From Candidatus Obscuribacterales bacterium (GTDB taxonomy: Bacteria > Cyanobacteriota > Vampirovibrionia > Obscuribacterales > Obscuribacteraceae), in NCBI GenBank assembly GCA_019744775.1, contig JAIETZ010000004.1, positions 310,001 to 374,000 of the forward strand: a stretch of DNA of 64,000 nt, read 5' to 3'. The notes beneath the pieces were generated by a model, which ran no database searches, was not told where the DNA came from, and saw only the letters and a program-made list of their open reading frames with translations. Position numbers and translations under genes: made by a program. Below, one piece after another: positions 1 to 8,864 of this stretch (its first letter is position 1; each line of letters begins with the position of its first letter).

Positions 1-1
1 A

Positions 2-856
2 AGTGCTCTTCTGGACAAGCACGGCACACTTTTACCGAGCACTGTCTGGCCGAATTTGGAAATGCTGTCCTGTTGGAAGGGCGGACCAATGTCCTTCTAT
101 CTGAATCAATTGCCTGAATACTACGGCAACGTGGCAATTAGAGATTTCGGCTATATGGCTTCTGAAGGTCGCGGCTCAATTCCAATACAGAATGATGGTG
201 CCGGCGGAGTCTTGGCACTCACATCGCACTTCTTTGAATTTGTGCCCGAGCTGACAATGGAAGCCGGACAACCAAAATTCCTTACAGCTGATCAGCTTGA
301 GCTGCACGGACGCTACTACATTTACTTCACGACATCATCCGGCATTTACAGATACAACATCAATGATGTTATTGAAGTTGTCGGCTTTTACAACCGCACT
401 CCTATAATTCAATTCATTCGCAAAGGCATGGGCATCAGTTCCATAACTGGTGAGAAGTTGACGGAAGAGCAGGTTAAGATTGCCTTGTCATATGCAGTCA
501 ATCAATTGCAATTGAAACAAATTCAACACTTCACCGCTGCTGTTGAACTTGATAAACCACCTTATTACACCCTTTACGCAGAATTGAAGAGTGATCTTCC
601 AGAACCTGTACGCAATGAGTTTGTCCGTGTATTTGATCACTCGTTGCAAGCGCAAAATCTGGAATACCAGGATAAGAGACAGAGCAAGCGACTGGGAACC
701 CCGGTTCTCAACATAGTGCCGCCTGGTACATACCTAAAATTGAGACAGCAGCGTGTTGCCGAAGGAGCTCCAGAGGCACAAGTTAAGATTCCGTTGTTAA
801 GTTGCAGTACCGATTTCAGCAAATCTCTTGCTACACTAGCCATGGCGGAAGATTAG
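2..856 (+). CDS. GH3 auxin-responsive-promoter family protein, C-terminal part (5' truncated)
   Basis: This is the last 284 residues of a GH3-family protein; the frame is open to the left edge, so the true start lies outside the window. GH3 proteins are acyl-adenylating enzymes of the firefly-luciferase superfamily that join a carboxylic acid to an amino acid or another amine. The family is recognised from the stretch around residues 37-80 of the visible part (YYGNVAIRDFGYMASEGRGS, then a FFEFVPE segment) and the later GRYYIYFTTSSGIYRYN-like core that closes the adenylation site. The substrate-defining N-terminal half is missing. The gene is followed by three SDR genes and a Mpo1-like gene on the same strand, which suggests a shared biosynthetic or lipid-modifying role (inference). 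Bacterial GH3 substrates are mostly unknown, so no specific product is proposed. Confidence 0.85.
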   Translation, partial: SALLDKHGTLLPSTVWPNLEMLSCWKGGPMSFYLNQLPEYYGNVAIRDFGYMASEGRGSIPIQNDGAGGVLALTSHFFEFVPELTMEAGQPKFLTADQLELHGRYYIYFTTSSGIYRYNINDVIEVVGFYNRTPIIQFIRKGMGISSITGEKLTEEQVKIALSYAVNQLQLKQIQHFTAAVELDKPPYYTLYAELKSDLPEPVRNEFVRVFDHSLQAQNLEYQDKRQSKRLGTPVLNIVPPGTYLKLRQQRVAEGAPEAQVKIPLLSCSTDFSKSLATLAMAED

Positions 857-886
857 GAATAACGCTGACAGGAGCTAGCCCTAACA

Positions 887-1903
887 ATGGACAAAACAAC
901 CGTTTTGGTAACCGGAGCCACAGGTCTGGTAGGTTTTAACGCAGTCAAACACTTGCTCAGCAAAGGTTTTATGGTTAAGGCCCTGACAAGAAGTTCAAGC
1001 AATGTCGCTGATTTGAAAAGTCTTGGCACTACCGGACAATTGACAATTGTGCAAGCAGATCTTGACGACAAGGCTCAGCTAGTTAACTGCATGAAAGGCG
1101 TAGATGTAGTAGTTCATGCCGCAGGCTTTGTTGATCCCTTGGGCAAACGAGCAGACATCTATAAAGTAAACGTAGAAGGAACAGGAAATATTCTTGCCGC
1201 TGCTGAAGAAGCAGGCGTCAAACAATTGATTCATATAAGCAGCTTGTCGGTAATTACCGGACAAGGCGACCAATATGGCTTGTCGGAAAAAGCAGAACTC
1301 AAATACTGCGGCGAAGCTTACGCTGATTCAAAAGTAGATGCGGAAAAATTAGTCACTTCGCAAAACGGCACTATCAATGTCACCGTATTACGTCCAGGCT
1401 TCATTTACGGTCCGAAAGAAAAGGCTTGGATGCCACGCTTGATAAATTCAATTGCCCAAGGCAAAGCAATGCTGATAGACGGCGGGCAAAAAGAAACGAA
1501 CGTCATTTACGTAGGCAATCTTAGCCAAGCAATTGAACTGGCGATATTAAATGAACAAAGCTTCGGGCAAGTTTACAACCTAACCGATGGCGAAAGAGTA
1601 AGCAAGAAACAACTCTTTGATGCAATTGCCGATGGTCTTCAATTGCCCCGTGTCACTCGAGTGATACCGTCAGCTGTTGCGCGCACGGCATGCGAAGTTG
1701 TTTCAACAATTGCTCCATTGCTGCCTCTTTCAGCACGCAAAGGACTTTCCCGTTATTCACGAGCTGCTTTTAGATTGGCAGGCGTCAATCAAGGATTTGA
1801 TATCAGCAAAGCTGAGCGCGAATTGAACTACACTAACCGCGTTCCCTTTTCGGAAGCAATGAAATTGACACTAGCTGATTTCGGCGCCAAGAAGGCGGGA
1901 TAG
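887..1903 (+). CDS. NAD(P)-dependent epimerase/dehydratase (extended SDR) 1
   Basis: A 338-residue extended short-chain dehydrogenase/reductase. The Rossmann nucleotide-binding motif GATGLVG is at residues 10-16, and the catalytic YxxxK is at Y145-K149 with a preceding Ser pair near 118. The length is typical for dihydroflavonol reductase-like or 3-beta-hydroxysteroid dehydrogenase-like SDRs. The ATG at 887 follows an AGGAG about ten bases upstream. It begins 30 bases after the GH3 gene and ends 3 bases before the Mpo1-like gene, so it is almost certainly in one operon with them. It should act in the cytosol on a hydroxyl/keto or sugar-like substrate using NAD(P)H, but the substrate cannot be read from the sequence. 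Confidence 0.88.
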   Translation: MDKTTVLVTGATGLVGFNAVKHLLSKGFMVKALTRSSSNVADLKSLGTTGQLTIVQADLDDKAQLVNCMKGVDVVVHAAGFVDPLGKRADIYKVNVEGTGNILAAAEEAGVKQLIHISSLSVITGQGDQYGLSEKAELKYCGEAYADSKVDAEKLVTSQNGTINVTVLRPGFIYGPKEKAWMPRLINSIAQGKAMLIDGGQKETNVIYVGNLSQAIELAILNEQSFGQVYNLTDGERVSKKQLFDAIADGLQLPRVTRVIPSAVARTACEVVSTIAPLLPLSARKGLSRYSRAAFRLAGVNQGFDISKAERELNYTNRVPFSEAMKLTLADFGAKKAG

Positions 1904-1906
1904 GAA

Positions 1907-2185
1907 ATGCAAACTTCAACAAATCCTATTCAAGCCTTTGTCATTGACTACATACAACGCCACAAACATCCGGTTAATGCAATTTTGCACATCTTCGGCG
2001 TGCCGATGGCATTCTATGGATTGTACGTGCTAATAGCAGGCGATATCAGCCTGGGCATTGGGCTTCTTATCGGCGGCTATCTTTTGCAGTGGCTGGGACA
2101 CTCAGCGCAAGGCAATGAAGTCGGCGAAGTCACCCTAATCAAAAACATCATCAAACGCATAAGCGGCAAGTGCAAGGAGTGCTAA
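1907..2185 (+). CDS. Mpo1-like / DUF962 membrane protein
   Basis: A 92-residue protein with two hydrophobic segments (about residues 26-45 and 47-65) and the DUF962 signature: His-Pro-x-Asn near residue 22, a second His before a Gly-x-Pro turn, and a WLGHxxxGNE motif near residues 62-71. Yeast Mpo1, the named member of this family, is an iron-dependent dioxygenase that shortens 2-hydroxy fatty acids by alpha-oxidation. The histidines that would hold the iron are present here, so a related activity on a membrane lipid is plausible but inferred. The protein is at the short end for the family. Its stop is 2 bases before the GTG of the next SDR, and its last codons contain that gene's ribosome-binding site. 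Confidence 0.75.
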   Translation: MQTSTNPIQAFVIDYIQRHKHPVNAILHIFGVPMAFYGLYVLIAGDISLGIGLLIGGYLLQWLGHSAQGNEVGEVTLIKNIIKRISGKCKEC

Positions 2186-2187
2186 AC

Positions 2188-3123
2188 GTGAAAGGACCAA
2201 TCGTTGTTGACGGCGCAACAGGATATGTCGGCTCGCACCTTGTAGCAGCGCTTTGTGAAAATGGTTTTGACGTACGCTGTCTTGTGCACGAAGGCGCACG
2301 AGAAAAGGATATTGAATTTCTCAAATCACTCAATGCAAAAGTTTATGTAGCCGATTTGGAGAATGACTCTGCGGAGTTAAATTCAGCTTTTGCCGGCGCC
2401 GAAACGGCAGTACATCTAATTGGCAGCATCGCTCCACCTAAAGGTCAGACAATGCAAAATCTGCACGTCAACCAAACAAAGCAATTAGTTAAGTTGTGCC
2501 GGGAAAATCAAATCAAAAAGGTTGTGATGGTGACTGCACTTGGCTCATCATCACAAGCTGAAAGCAACTATCATTCAACAAAGTTTCAAGCAGAAGAATT
2601 ACTGCGCACAAGCGGGCTTGGTTATGTCATCTTACGTCCTTCTCTTATCTTTGGACGCCAGGTCGGAAACAGAGACAGCAAGCTGGTTGCTCGGCTCATA
2701 GAAGCTATTGAAACAAAGCCTGTTGTACCGCTAATTAATGGCGGCGCCAATTTGATTCAACCAATATTTATTGGTGATCTTGTTGATGCCTTGCTTGCCG
2801 TTATCAAAAGAGACGACTTAGTCAATCAGACTTACGAATTGGGCGGTGCCAGCGTAATTTCCATGAAACAGTTTGTGGAAATGCTGATGGAGACTCTAGC
2901 CATCAAAAAACCCCTTGTTGGGCTGCCGACTCCTGTGGCCGTTATGCTTGCCACCTGCATGGAAGCAACTTCTCGAGTGCCGTTAATCAGCCGTGATCAA
3001 GTTCGCATTTCCAAAAACAACAACATCTGTGCGACCAATGATCTTTCCGTAAAACTAGGCATAGAGCCCCGCCACATCAGAGCCGGCTTAAATACTTACA
3101 AAGAAAAGCTTGCTTTAGTATAG
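2188..3123 (+). CDS. NAD(P)-binding SDR (NDUFA9-like atypical SDR) 2
   Basis: A 311-residue SDR. I chose the GTG at 2188 because AAGGAG at 2174-2179 sits 8 bases ahead; an in-frame GTG at 2170 would overlap the upstream gene and lacks such a site. The nucleotide-binding GATGYVG is at residues 9-15 and a YHSTK catalytic-type motif at 128-132. The region following it (an ILRPSLIFG-like strand) resembles the NDUFA9-like atypical SDRs that bind NAD(P) and are often linked to quinone or lipid metabolism. It is less like SDR 1 and SDR 3 than those are to the classic dihydroflavonol reductase type. The role within the cluster is unknown. Confidence 0.82.
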   Translation: MKGPIVVDGATGYVGSHLVAALCENGFDVRCLVHEGAREKDIEFLKSLNAKVYVADLENDSAELNSAFAGAETAVHLIGSIAPPKGQTMQNLHVNQTKQLVKLCRENQIKKVVMVTALGSSSQAESNYHSTKFQAEELLRTSGLGYVILRPSLIFGRQVGNRDSKLVARLIEAIETKPVVPLINGGANLIQPIFIGDLVDALLAVIKRDDLVNQTYELGGASVISMKQFVEMLMETLAIKKPLVGLPTPVAVMLATCMEATSRVPLISRDQVRISKNNNICATNDLSVKLGIEPRHIRAGLNTYKEKLALV

Positions 3124-3133
3124 GAGACAGTTC

Positions 3134-4150
3134 GTGAAAATCTTCGTCACCGGTGCTTCGGGTTTTATTGGGTCACAGCTTGTACCGCATCTCATTCGTG
3201 GTGGACATGAAGTGACAACTTTCGGACGCACGCAACCTGTCTTTGAAGGAATTCGCGCAACAGAATTCAATCACATCGTAGGGGACATAACAGATCAAGA
3301 AAAGGTCTCGGAAGCAATTAAAGGCAATGAGATTGTTTTTCACATGGCCGGTTTTATCTCTTATAGAAAAGTAGACAAACCACGCCAGTACGAAATAAAT
3401 GTCTTGGGCACGCGTTATGTTATGGAGGCGGCTCTTAAGCATGGCGTAAAACGTGTCATTCATACAGGCTCAATAGCCGGAATGGGCATTCCCAAACCAG
3501 GCGAAGTTGCCGATGAAAACACGCCCTACAATCTTGCAGGACTGGGACTTAATTACTGCGACAGCAAGCATGACGCACAAATGGAAGTTCTGAAATACTG
3601 CAAAATGGGATTGCCTGCCTTAATCCTCAGTCCCGGTATTATTTTTGGCGAAGGCGATACTCACGTTCATCACCACACCATTTTTGCCGCCATCGCCAAA
3701 GGCAATATGTTCGGCTGCCCAGCCGGCGGTGTTACTTTCTCAGACATACTAGATGTGGTCGATGCCCACTTAAAGGCAATGACAGCGGGGCGTCCCGGTC
3801 AAAACTATGTAATCGGCAGTGCGAATTTAACCTATCTGCAGGCCGCAGGCATTTTCTGCCGAGTTCTTAAGACAAAGCCGCCGACAATCATCATTCCAGG
3901 CTTCATTCTTGAAACGCTCGGTAACATTTGCGAATTTATATTTCCCCTTTTGGGCAAACGTCCGCCACTTACAAGGCAAATCGCCTGGCTTTCGCAAAGA
4001 CGCATATTCTTCAGCTCTGACAAGGCTATTAAGGAATTGGGGCTCCAGCAGACAACTTTTGATGAGACTATTATTCGCACCGCCCCATACTATTTGAGCC
4101 GAATTAGTAAGTCCGGCAGTAAACAGTTTGCTTTAAGTAAGTCCCATTAA
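3134..4150 (+). CDS. NAD-dependent epimerase/dehydratase (extended SDR) 3
   Basis: A 338-residue extended SDR starting at a GTG at 3134, just after the TAGGAG that combines the stop of the preceding gene with a ribosome-binding site. The Rossmann motif GASGFIG is at residues 7-13 and the catalytic YCDSK at 141-145. The C-terminal half has a hydrophobic stretch around residues 255-275 (LETLGNICEFIFPLL), which is common in sterol/dihydroflavonol-type SDRs that sit at membranes. It is the third SDR in the cluster that starts with GH3, which suggests successive redox steps on one metabolite (inference). About 90 bases separate it from the response regulator. Confidence 0.86.
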   Translation: MKIFVTGASGFIGSQLVPHLIRGGHEVTTFGRTQPVFEGIRATEFNHIVGDITDQEKVSEAIKGNEIVFHMAGFISYRKVDKPRQYEINVLGTRYVMEAALKHGVKRVIHTGSIAGMGIPKPGEVADENTPYNLAGLGLNYCDSKHDAQMEVLKYCKMGLPALILSPGIIFGEGDTHVHHHTIFAAIAKGNMFGCPAGGVTFSDILDVVDAHLKAMTAGRPGQNYVIGSANLTYLQAAGIFCRVLKTKPPTIIIPGFILETLGNICEFIFPLLGKRPPLTRQIAWLSQRRIFFSSDKAIKELGLQQTTFDETIIRTAPYYLSRISKSGSKQFALSKSH

Positions 4151-4242
4151 AATCTATAGTTGGGTATAAGTAATACAGTGAATTGCGCAGATAGTTAGGG
4201 TATCTGTAGCTGATAACATGGATAAAGGGGGCTATCTGGGTT

Positions 4243-4917
4243 GTGCCGGTGACTTCAGAAACGATCAGCATTGTGATTGCCGAAGACCACGAGATAACTC
4301 GTGTGGGTTTAAGGCTTACACTTGAGCAGCTCGACGGCTTTGTTGTTGTAGGCGAAGCCTGCAACGGCAGGCAAGCTATTCAGGAAGTCTTAGATAAGAA
4401 ACCCAAAATTGTCCTTATGGACATAGGCTTACCTTTAATGGATGGCATTGAGGCAACCAGACGCATTAAAAGTGAAGTGCCCGACACGGGCATTATTATG
4501 CTTACCTCGCACGACACCGACCGAGATATTTTTGCTGCCCTTTCTGCCGGAGCCGATGGTTATTGCGTCAAGGAAGTCTCCAGCCACCGTCTGGCAATTG
4601 CTATTAGAGCGGTTGTTGATGGTGCTGCCTGGCTGGATCCAGCTATCGCCAATCGTGTTTTAAGAGCCTGTGCAACCGGTGGGTCGCAAATGGCTAACTC
4701 GCAAGAAGCCGAGAAGTCCGATCATTCGCCGCTTTCGCAAAGAGAGATAAGCGTGCTTTCCTTAATTGTGGCAGGTTTAAGCAATCAAGAAATTGCCGAA
4801 CGCTTAACCTTAAGCGTAGAAACTGTAAAAACGCACGTGCGTCACATTATGGAAAAACTAGCAGTTCACGATCGCACACAGGCAGCAGTGAAGGCCTTGA
4901 GACAAGGTCTCGTCTAA
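4243..4917 (+). CDS. NarL/FixJ-family response regulator
   Basis: A 224-residue two-domain response regulator. The receiver domain has its acidic pair at E14-D15, phospho-acceptor D60 (in the VLMDIGLPLMDG context) and conserved K110. A linker leads to a LuxR-type helix-turn-helix at about residues 160-220, with the usual SNQEIAERLTLSVETVKTH recognition region. It is therefore a DNA-binding transcription regulator controlled by a histidine kinase, but no kinase lies nearby. The start is a GTG at 4243 preceded by AAAGGGGG; a second GTG at 4249 is an alternative. The stop overlaps the convergent htpX stop by 4 bases. Whether it controls the upstream SDR cluster is unknown. Confidence 0.9.
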   Translation: MPVTSETISIVIAEDHEITRVGLRLTLEQLDGFVVVGEACNGRQAIQEVLDKKPKIVLMDIGLPLMDGIEATRRIKSEVPDTGIIMLTSHDTDRDIFAALSAGADGYCVKEVSSHRLAIAIRAVVDGAAWLDPAIANRVLRACATGGSQMANSQEAEKSDHSPLSQREISVLSLIVAGLSNQEIAERLTLSVETVKTHVRHIMEKLAVHDRTQAAVKALRQGLV

Positions 4918-5753
4918 CTCTTTTCCATTTCTTCTAGTCGTTTGATGCGCTCCATAATTGGCGGGTGCGTCGAATATAAATTGATAAACCAATTATCCGG
5001 ATTGGGCTTCACTATATAGAGTGATGACAGCGCCGGATTGACATTGGTGAAAGGAATTTGCTGACTGCCTTTATCTAATTTAGCCAGAGCATTTGCCAGC
5101 GCTTCGGGATCTTGCGTAATCTCAGCGCCAGTTTTGTCGGCTTGATATTCACGCGCGCGAGATATTGCTAAATTGATAAGCGTGGCTGCAATCGGCGCAA
5201 GTATGACCAACAACAAAGAAAATAACGGGTTGCCACCGCCATTTCTATCATCTCTGTTGCCGCCGAGATAATAACCAAAGTGAGCGATCATCGTAACGAC
5301 AGATGCAAGCACTGCTGCCATTGTCGTAATCAAAACATCTCTATTGCGCACATGCCCCAGCTCGTGTGCAAGAACAGCCGCCAACTCGCGCTTATTCATA
5401 ATGCGCATGATGCCTTCCGTCACTGCAATTGCAGCGTGTTGCGGATCACGCCCTGTAGCAAAAGCATTTGGTGAATCTGTAGGGATTGCATAAATGCGTG
5501 GCACAGGAATTTGCGCGCGCTTGGCTAAACCTTCAACAATCTCGTAGAGTTCCGGTGATTCTTCCCGTGTCACCGGTTGGGCGCCTGACATTTTAAGAGC
5601 AATAGTGTCGGAGAACCAATAACTGCCGACATTTGTCAGAACAGCAAAAGCAAAAGCTATGTAGAGTCCTCTTTCACCACCAATGACACCGCCGACGAAA
5701 ACAATAAGCGCGGTTAGGATACCCATCAACAATATTGTTTTAAGCGTATTCAT
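4914..5753 (-). CDS. htpX: Protease HtpX (zinc metalloprotease, M48B)
   Basis: A 279-residue integral-membrane zinc protease. Two hydrophobic segments lie near the N-terminus (residues 5-45), the zinc-binding HELGH at 130-134, another pair of membrane segments at about 147-197, and the third ligand in the EYQADKTGAE motif (E201). This is the standard HtpX architecture and length. HtpX degrades misfolded or damaged inner-membrane proteins with its active site facing the cytosol, and it is usually stress induced. The ATG at 5753 is preceded by AAGGAG at good spacing. It converges on the response regulator with a 4-base overlap. Confidence 0.95.
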   Translation of the reverse strand: MNTLKTILLMGILTALIVFVGGVIGGERGLYIAFAFAVLTNVGSYWFSDTIALKMSGAQPVTREESPELYEIVEGLAKRAQIPVPRIYAIPTDSPNAFATGRDPQHAAIAVTEGIMRIMNKRELAAVLAHELGHVRNRDVLITTMAAVLASVVTMIAHFGYYLGGNRDDRNGGGNPLFSLLLVILAPIAATLINLAISRAREYQADKTGAEITQDPEALANALAKLDKGSQQIPFTNVNPALSSLYIVKPNPDNWFINLYSTHPPIMERIKRLEEMEKS

Positions 5754-5884
5754 TTATATGCTCCTTGCTGTTAGCTCTCATTCTAACTTGTCGGCAAGAC
5801 CCTGCGCCAAGACAACGCCTTACAACCCAGCGGTTGTCAGAGGCTACAAAGCCAAGCCTGGCGGGACCTTGAGATGTTCTCGTA

Positions 5885-5904
5885 GGGGCGCATTGTATGC
5901 GCCC
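5885..5904. repeat. Short REP-like palindrome
   Basis: GGGCGCAT and ATGCGCCC form a perfect 8-base-pair stem around a 3-base loop, flanked on the left by a GTAG run and on the right by TTTG. Hairpins of this make-up occur as dispersed extragenic palindromes in many bacterial genomes. It lies between the divergent htpX and fumC genes, about 60 bases before the fumarase start, so it could also affect the fumC leader. Only one copy is visible here. Confidence 0.5.
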
Positions 5905-5962
5905 TTTGCTTCAAAGTATAATGTTGGCTTCAAGTGCCACTCAACCTGCTAAGAGGTCCAAT

Positions 5963-7384
5963 ATGCCCGTGAAGGAACATACCCGTATTGAGCGTGATTC
6001 GATGGGAACCATGGAGGTTCCAGCCGATGTTTTATATGGTGCCAGCACACAACGCGCAGTGCTGAATTTCCCCATTAGTGATTTGCGCTTTTCCCGTTCT
6101 TTCATCAAGGCATTAGCACTAATCAAATATTGCGCAGCTGAAGTAAATGCTGAATACGGCGAACTCGACAAGAAAGTTGCCGACGCTGTTAAGCAAGCTG
6201 CCATGGAAGTTGCTGAAGGTAAATTCGACGACCAGTTTGTAGTAGACATTTTTCAAACTGGCTCGGGCACATCGACAAACATGAATGCCAACGAAGTAAT
6301 TGCCAATCGCGCAATTGAAATTCTTGGCGGAGAACGCGGCGACAGAAAACTCGTTCACCCAAATGATCATGTAAACAACGGCATGTCATCCAACGATGCT
6401 ATTCCAACTGCTATTCACGTAGCAGCTCTTATCGGCATTGAGCATGAACTAATTCCTGCCGCTAAGAAGCTAAAAGAAAGCCTCGACAAAAAATCCAAAG
6501 AGTTTTGGAATATCATCAAAACAGGCCGCACTCACTTACAAGATGCAACACCAATTAGACTGGGACAAGAATTCCTTGGCTATGCAGGTCAGATCGAACG
6601 CGCAATTGAGCGCCTTGAGTACGCCAAAGGAAGACTTTCACAAGTAGCGTTAGGCGGAACAGCTGTCGGCACAGGAATTAATGCCCGCACAGATTTTGCC
6701 AAAAAGGTTTTGGAAAAACTTTCCAAACAAGTCGGCATAAAAATAACTGAGACATCAAATCACTTCCAAGCACAAAGCACATTGGATGAAGTGGTTGATA
6801 CTTCAGGCATTTTGAAAACTATCGCTGTCGGCATGATGAAAATTGCCAACGACGTTCGTTGGTTAGGTTGTGGTCCGCGCGCCGGCATTGGCGAAATTGC
6901 CCTGCCTGAAGTACAACCTGGAAGCTCCATTATGCCTGGTAAAGTCAATCCCGTAATTGCTGAATCGGTGACGCAAGTCTGCGCGCAAGTCATAGGGAAT
7001 GACACGGTTGTGGCGGTTGCCGGACAATCGGGCAACTTTGAATTGAACGTCATGCAACCAGTTGCTGCTTACAATCTCTTGCAGTCAATTGATTTATTGG
7101 CCAAATCGATGGACAACTTCCGCCTGCAGTGCGTCGACGGCATCAAGGCAACTGAAAGAGGACCGGAACTTCTGGAAGCCGGATTGATGCTCTGCACAGC
7201 GCTTGTGCCGGCAATCGGCTATGACGCGTCAGCAGCTCTTGCCCACGATGCTTTTGAATCAGGTAAAACTGTGCGTGAGATGGCTCGCGAGAAAACAAAG
7301 CTCACCGAAGACGAACTCAAGAAATTGCTTGACCCATCCAAGATGGTCGAGCCAGGCACCAAACAAGCCGGCGGCGGCGGTTAG
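5963..7384 (+). CDS. fumC: Class II fumarate hydratase
   Basis: A 473-residue enzyme of the fumarase/aspartase superfamily that interconverts fumarate and L-malate in the TCA cycle in the cytosol. The ATG at 5963 is preceded by AAGAGG and gives the standard N-terminus; an ATG 66 bases upstream in frame is less likely because it would make the protein longer than its family and would sit in the palindromic repeat. The superfamily signature GSSIMPGKVNP is at residues 320-330; the Gly after Met-Pro favours fumarase over aspartase, which usually has Ala there. TGSGTSTNMNANEV and a NDHVNNGMSSND stretch also fit. It has no visible operon partner. Confidence 0.93.
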   Translation: MPVKEHTRIERDSMGTMEVPADVLYGASTQRAVLNFPISDLRFSRSFIKALALIKYCAAEVNAEYGELDKKVADAVKQAAMEVAEGKFDDQFVVDIFQTGSGTSTNMNANEVIANRAIEILGGERGDRKLVHPNDHVNNGMSSNDAIPTAIHVAALIGIEHELIPAAKKLKESLDKKSKEFWNIIKTGRTHLQDATPIRLGQEFLGYAGQIERAIERLEYAKGRLSQVALGGTAVGTGINARTDFAKKVLEKLSKQVGIKITETSNHFQAQSTLDEVVDTSGILKTIAVGMMKIANDVRWLGCGPRAGIGEIALPEVQPGSSIMPGKVNPVIAESVTQVCAQVIGNDTVVAVAGQSGNFELNVMQPVAAYNLLQSIDLLAKSMDNFRLQCVDGIKATERGPELLEAGLMLCTALVPAIGYDASAALAHDAFESGKTVREMAREKTKLTEDELKKLLDPSKMVEPGTKQAGGGG

Positions 7385-7406
7385 TTTCAATCCTTATCTT
7401 CTACGA

Positions 7407-8402
7407 ATGCTGCCTTTCCCAACCTACCTTCGACAGACAATCGCATTCGTTGGAGCGGTGTTGCTCGTTCTAACGTCCGCGGCGTTTTTAGCAAGCTTTT
7501 TTGCATCCTTATCACCATACTTTGAATTTTTGACCCATGCACGCTTCATCTATATTTTCCTTTTTGTAATTGCATTTGTCCTATTGTTGCTCACCTCTTA
7601 TCGTTGGCTGACTCTACTTGCAGCAGCACTGCTTTCGTTTTCTTGCATAGGCGTCATCCAACATCTGTTTCCGCACCAGCCTCTGCCAAAAACCCACTCA
7701 CATTTCCGGATCGTACAGATGAATCTCTGGGGTGGCAAGAATCGTGAATTTGAAGAAGCGATCAAAGTGGCACGTGATACCAATCCTGATGTAATTGCCT
7801 TGACAGAGGTCACACAACAGTGGTGGCTTACATTTACTAAAGCCTTTCCTGACTACAAATACCAGATTGTCGAACCACATTACGGTGGCATTGCTATTCT
7901 AAGCCGGCTTCCACTCGAAGCCCTTGAGATTAAGTACTTCAACTCCATCAAAAGACCACGCATTCATGCCCGATTAATGCTTGCCAATGGTTCCTGCGTA
8001 AATTTGCTTTTTGTGCATCCAGTCATTCCTCTTTACCGCAATCAATTACGCGATAAAGAATTCATTTTATTATCACAAGAAATCAACGACGAAAAGAATC
8101 CGAAAATTCTTTTCGGTGATTTTAATTGCAGCCCCTGGTCTCCGGTCTACGCGCAACTTTTGCGGACAACACAATTGGTAGACACGCAACAAGGTTTTGG
8201 ACTCCAGCCATCGTGGGGACCACATTGGTGCCCAATACCTATCATTCCAATTGACCATTACTTCATTAGTAGCGATTTGTCCACCGTTTCTCGATACATT
8301 GGTCCTGATTTTGGCTCAGATCATCGTCCGGTTATTATCGAACTAGCTTTAAACTCTGAACTACCAATAAATTCAATGCTTAGTCCTCTAACTTCTCACT
8401 AA
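7407..8402 (+). CDS. Membrane-anchored endonuclease/exonuclease/phosphatase (EEP) family protein
   Basis: A 331-residue protein with three hydrophobic segments in its first 90 residues, followed by an EEP (DNase I-like) domain. The catalytic landmarks are an MNLWGG strand start, the acidic residue in ALTEV, the GDFN motif, and a C-terminal GSDHRP motif with the general-base His. EEP proteins hydrolyse phosphodiesters in nucleic acids or phosphomonoesters in lipids and sugars. The membrane anchor with a probably external catalytic domain resembles the YafD/VanJ-like group, for which a lipid or extracellular substrate is usual. I chose the ATG at 7407; the frame stays open upstream only inside fumC, out of frame with it, so longer starts are spurious. 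No strong ribosome-binding site is visible. Confidence 0.8.
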   Translation: MLPFPTYLRQTIAFVGAVLLVLTSAAFLASFFASLSPYFEFLTHARFIYIFLFVIAFVLLLLTSYRWLTLLAAALLSFSCIGVIQHLFPHQPLPKTHSHFRIVQMNLWGGKNREFEEAIKVARDTNPDVIALTEVTQQWWLTFTKAFPDYKYQIVEPHYGGIAILSRLPLEALEIKYFNSIKRPRIHARLMLANGSCVNLLFVHPVIPLYRNQLRDKEFILLSQEINDEKNPKILFGDFNCSPWSPVYAQLLRTTQLVDTQQGFGLQPSWGPHWCPIPIIPIDHYFISSDLSTVSRYIGPDFGSDHRPVIIELALNSELPINSMLSPLTSH

Positions 8403-8411
8403 CCATAAAAC

Positions 8412-8864
8412 GTGGATGGCATGATACGAAATAACTTGAACTCAAAGTTGAGAATAGTCATCGCAGGACTGCTTGGTATATTTTTTCTTGCCGGCATCCT
8501 GTACTTAAGTCCGATAGTTCGCTTGTCGGTCGCAATTGATCAAGACATCAAACAGACCATGAATCTGCAAAATACACATCCGATACCATTTGATCGAAAG
8601 ATGTGGCTGGAGTCGGGGTCTGGCACAAAACTGTACAGCAAATCGATCAGGCAAAAAATGCTAAACGACCTGTTCACGCACTACAAGTTAGTTGGCATGA
8701 CTCGTCAGCAGTTGGATGAGTTACTTGGTCCAGGCACAGGCAAATGGAAACCAGCACTGGAAATTAGTTATCCTCTAGGATCTTTCGGATTTTTCGATGA
8801 TATGTGGCTTGCTTTCGAAATCAAAAAAGGCATTGTTACTAAATACATCGTGACGCCCGATTGA
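8412..8864 (+). CDS. Hypothetical membrane-anchored protein
   Basis: A 150-residue protein of no family I recognise. One hydrophobic segment lies at about residues 14-36 (LRIVIAGLLGIFFLAGILYL), so it is either anchored or secreted. After it, a GMTRQQLDELLG helix followed by a turn resembles the start of BamE/SmpA-type small beta-alpha domains, but that likeness is limited to one short motif. It begins 9 bases after the EEP gene on the same strand and is probably cotranscribed. The GTG at 8412 or the in-frame ATG at 8421 could start it. Confidence 0.6.
   Translation: MDGMIRNNLNSKLRIVIAGLLGIFFLAGILYLSPIVRLSVAIDQDIKQTMNLQNTHPIPFDRKMWLESGSGTKLYSKSIRQKMLNDLFTHYKLVGMTRQQLDELLGPGTGKWKPALEISYPLGSFGFFDDMWLAFEIKKGIVTKYIVTPD

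Noticed and set aside
5683-5952. 89-codon plus-strand ORF opposite the htpX start
   Set aside because: It overlaps the htpX coding region and the palindromic repeat, and lacks a ribosome-binding site.
5897-5962. 22-codon N-terminal extension of fumarase
   Set aside because: It would begin within a palindromic repeat, has no ribosome-binding site and exceeds the family's usual start.
7203-7406. 68-codon N-terminal extension of the EEP-family protein
   Set aside because: It lies inside fumC in another frame, and the hydrophobic N-terminus starts after the ATG at 7407.
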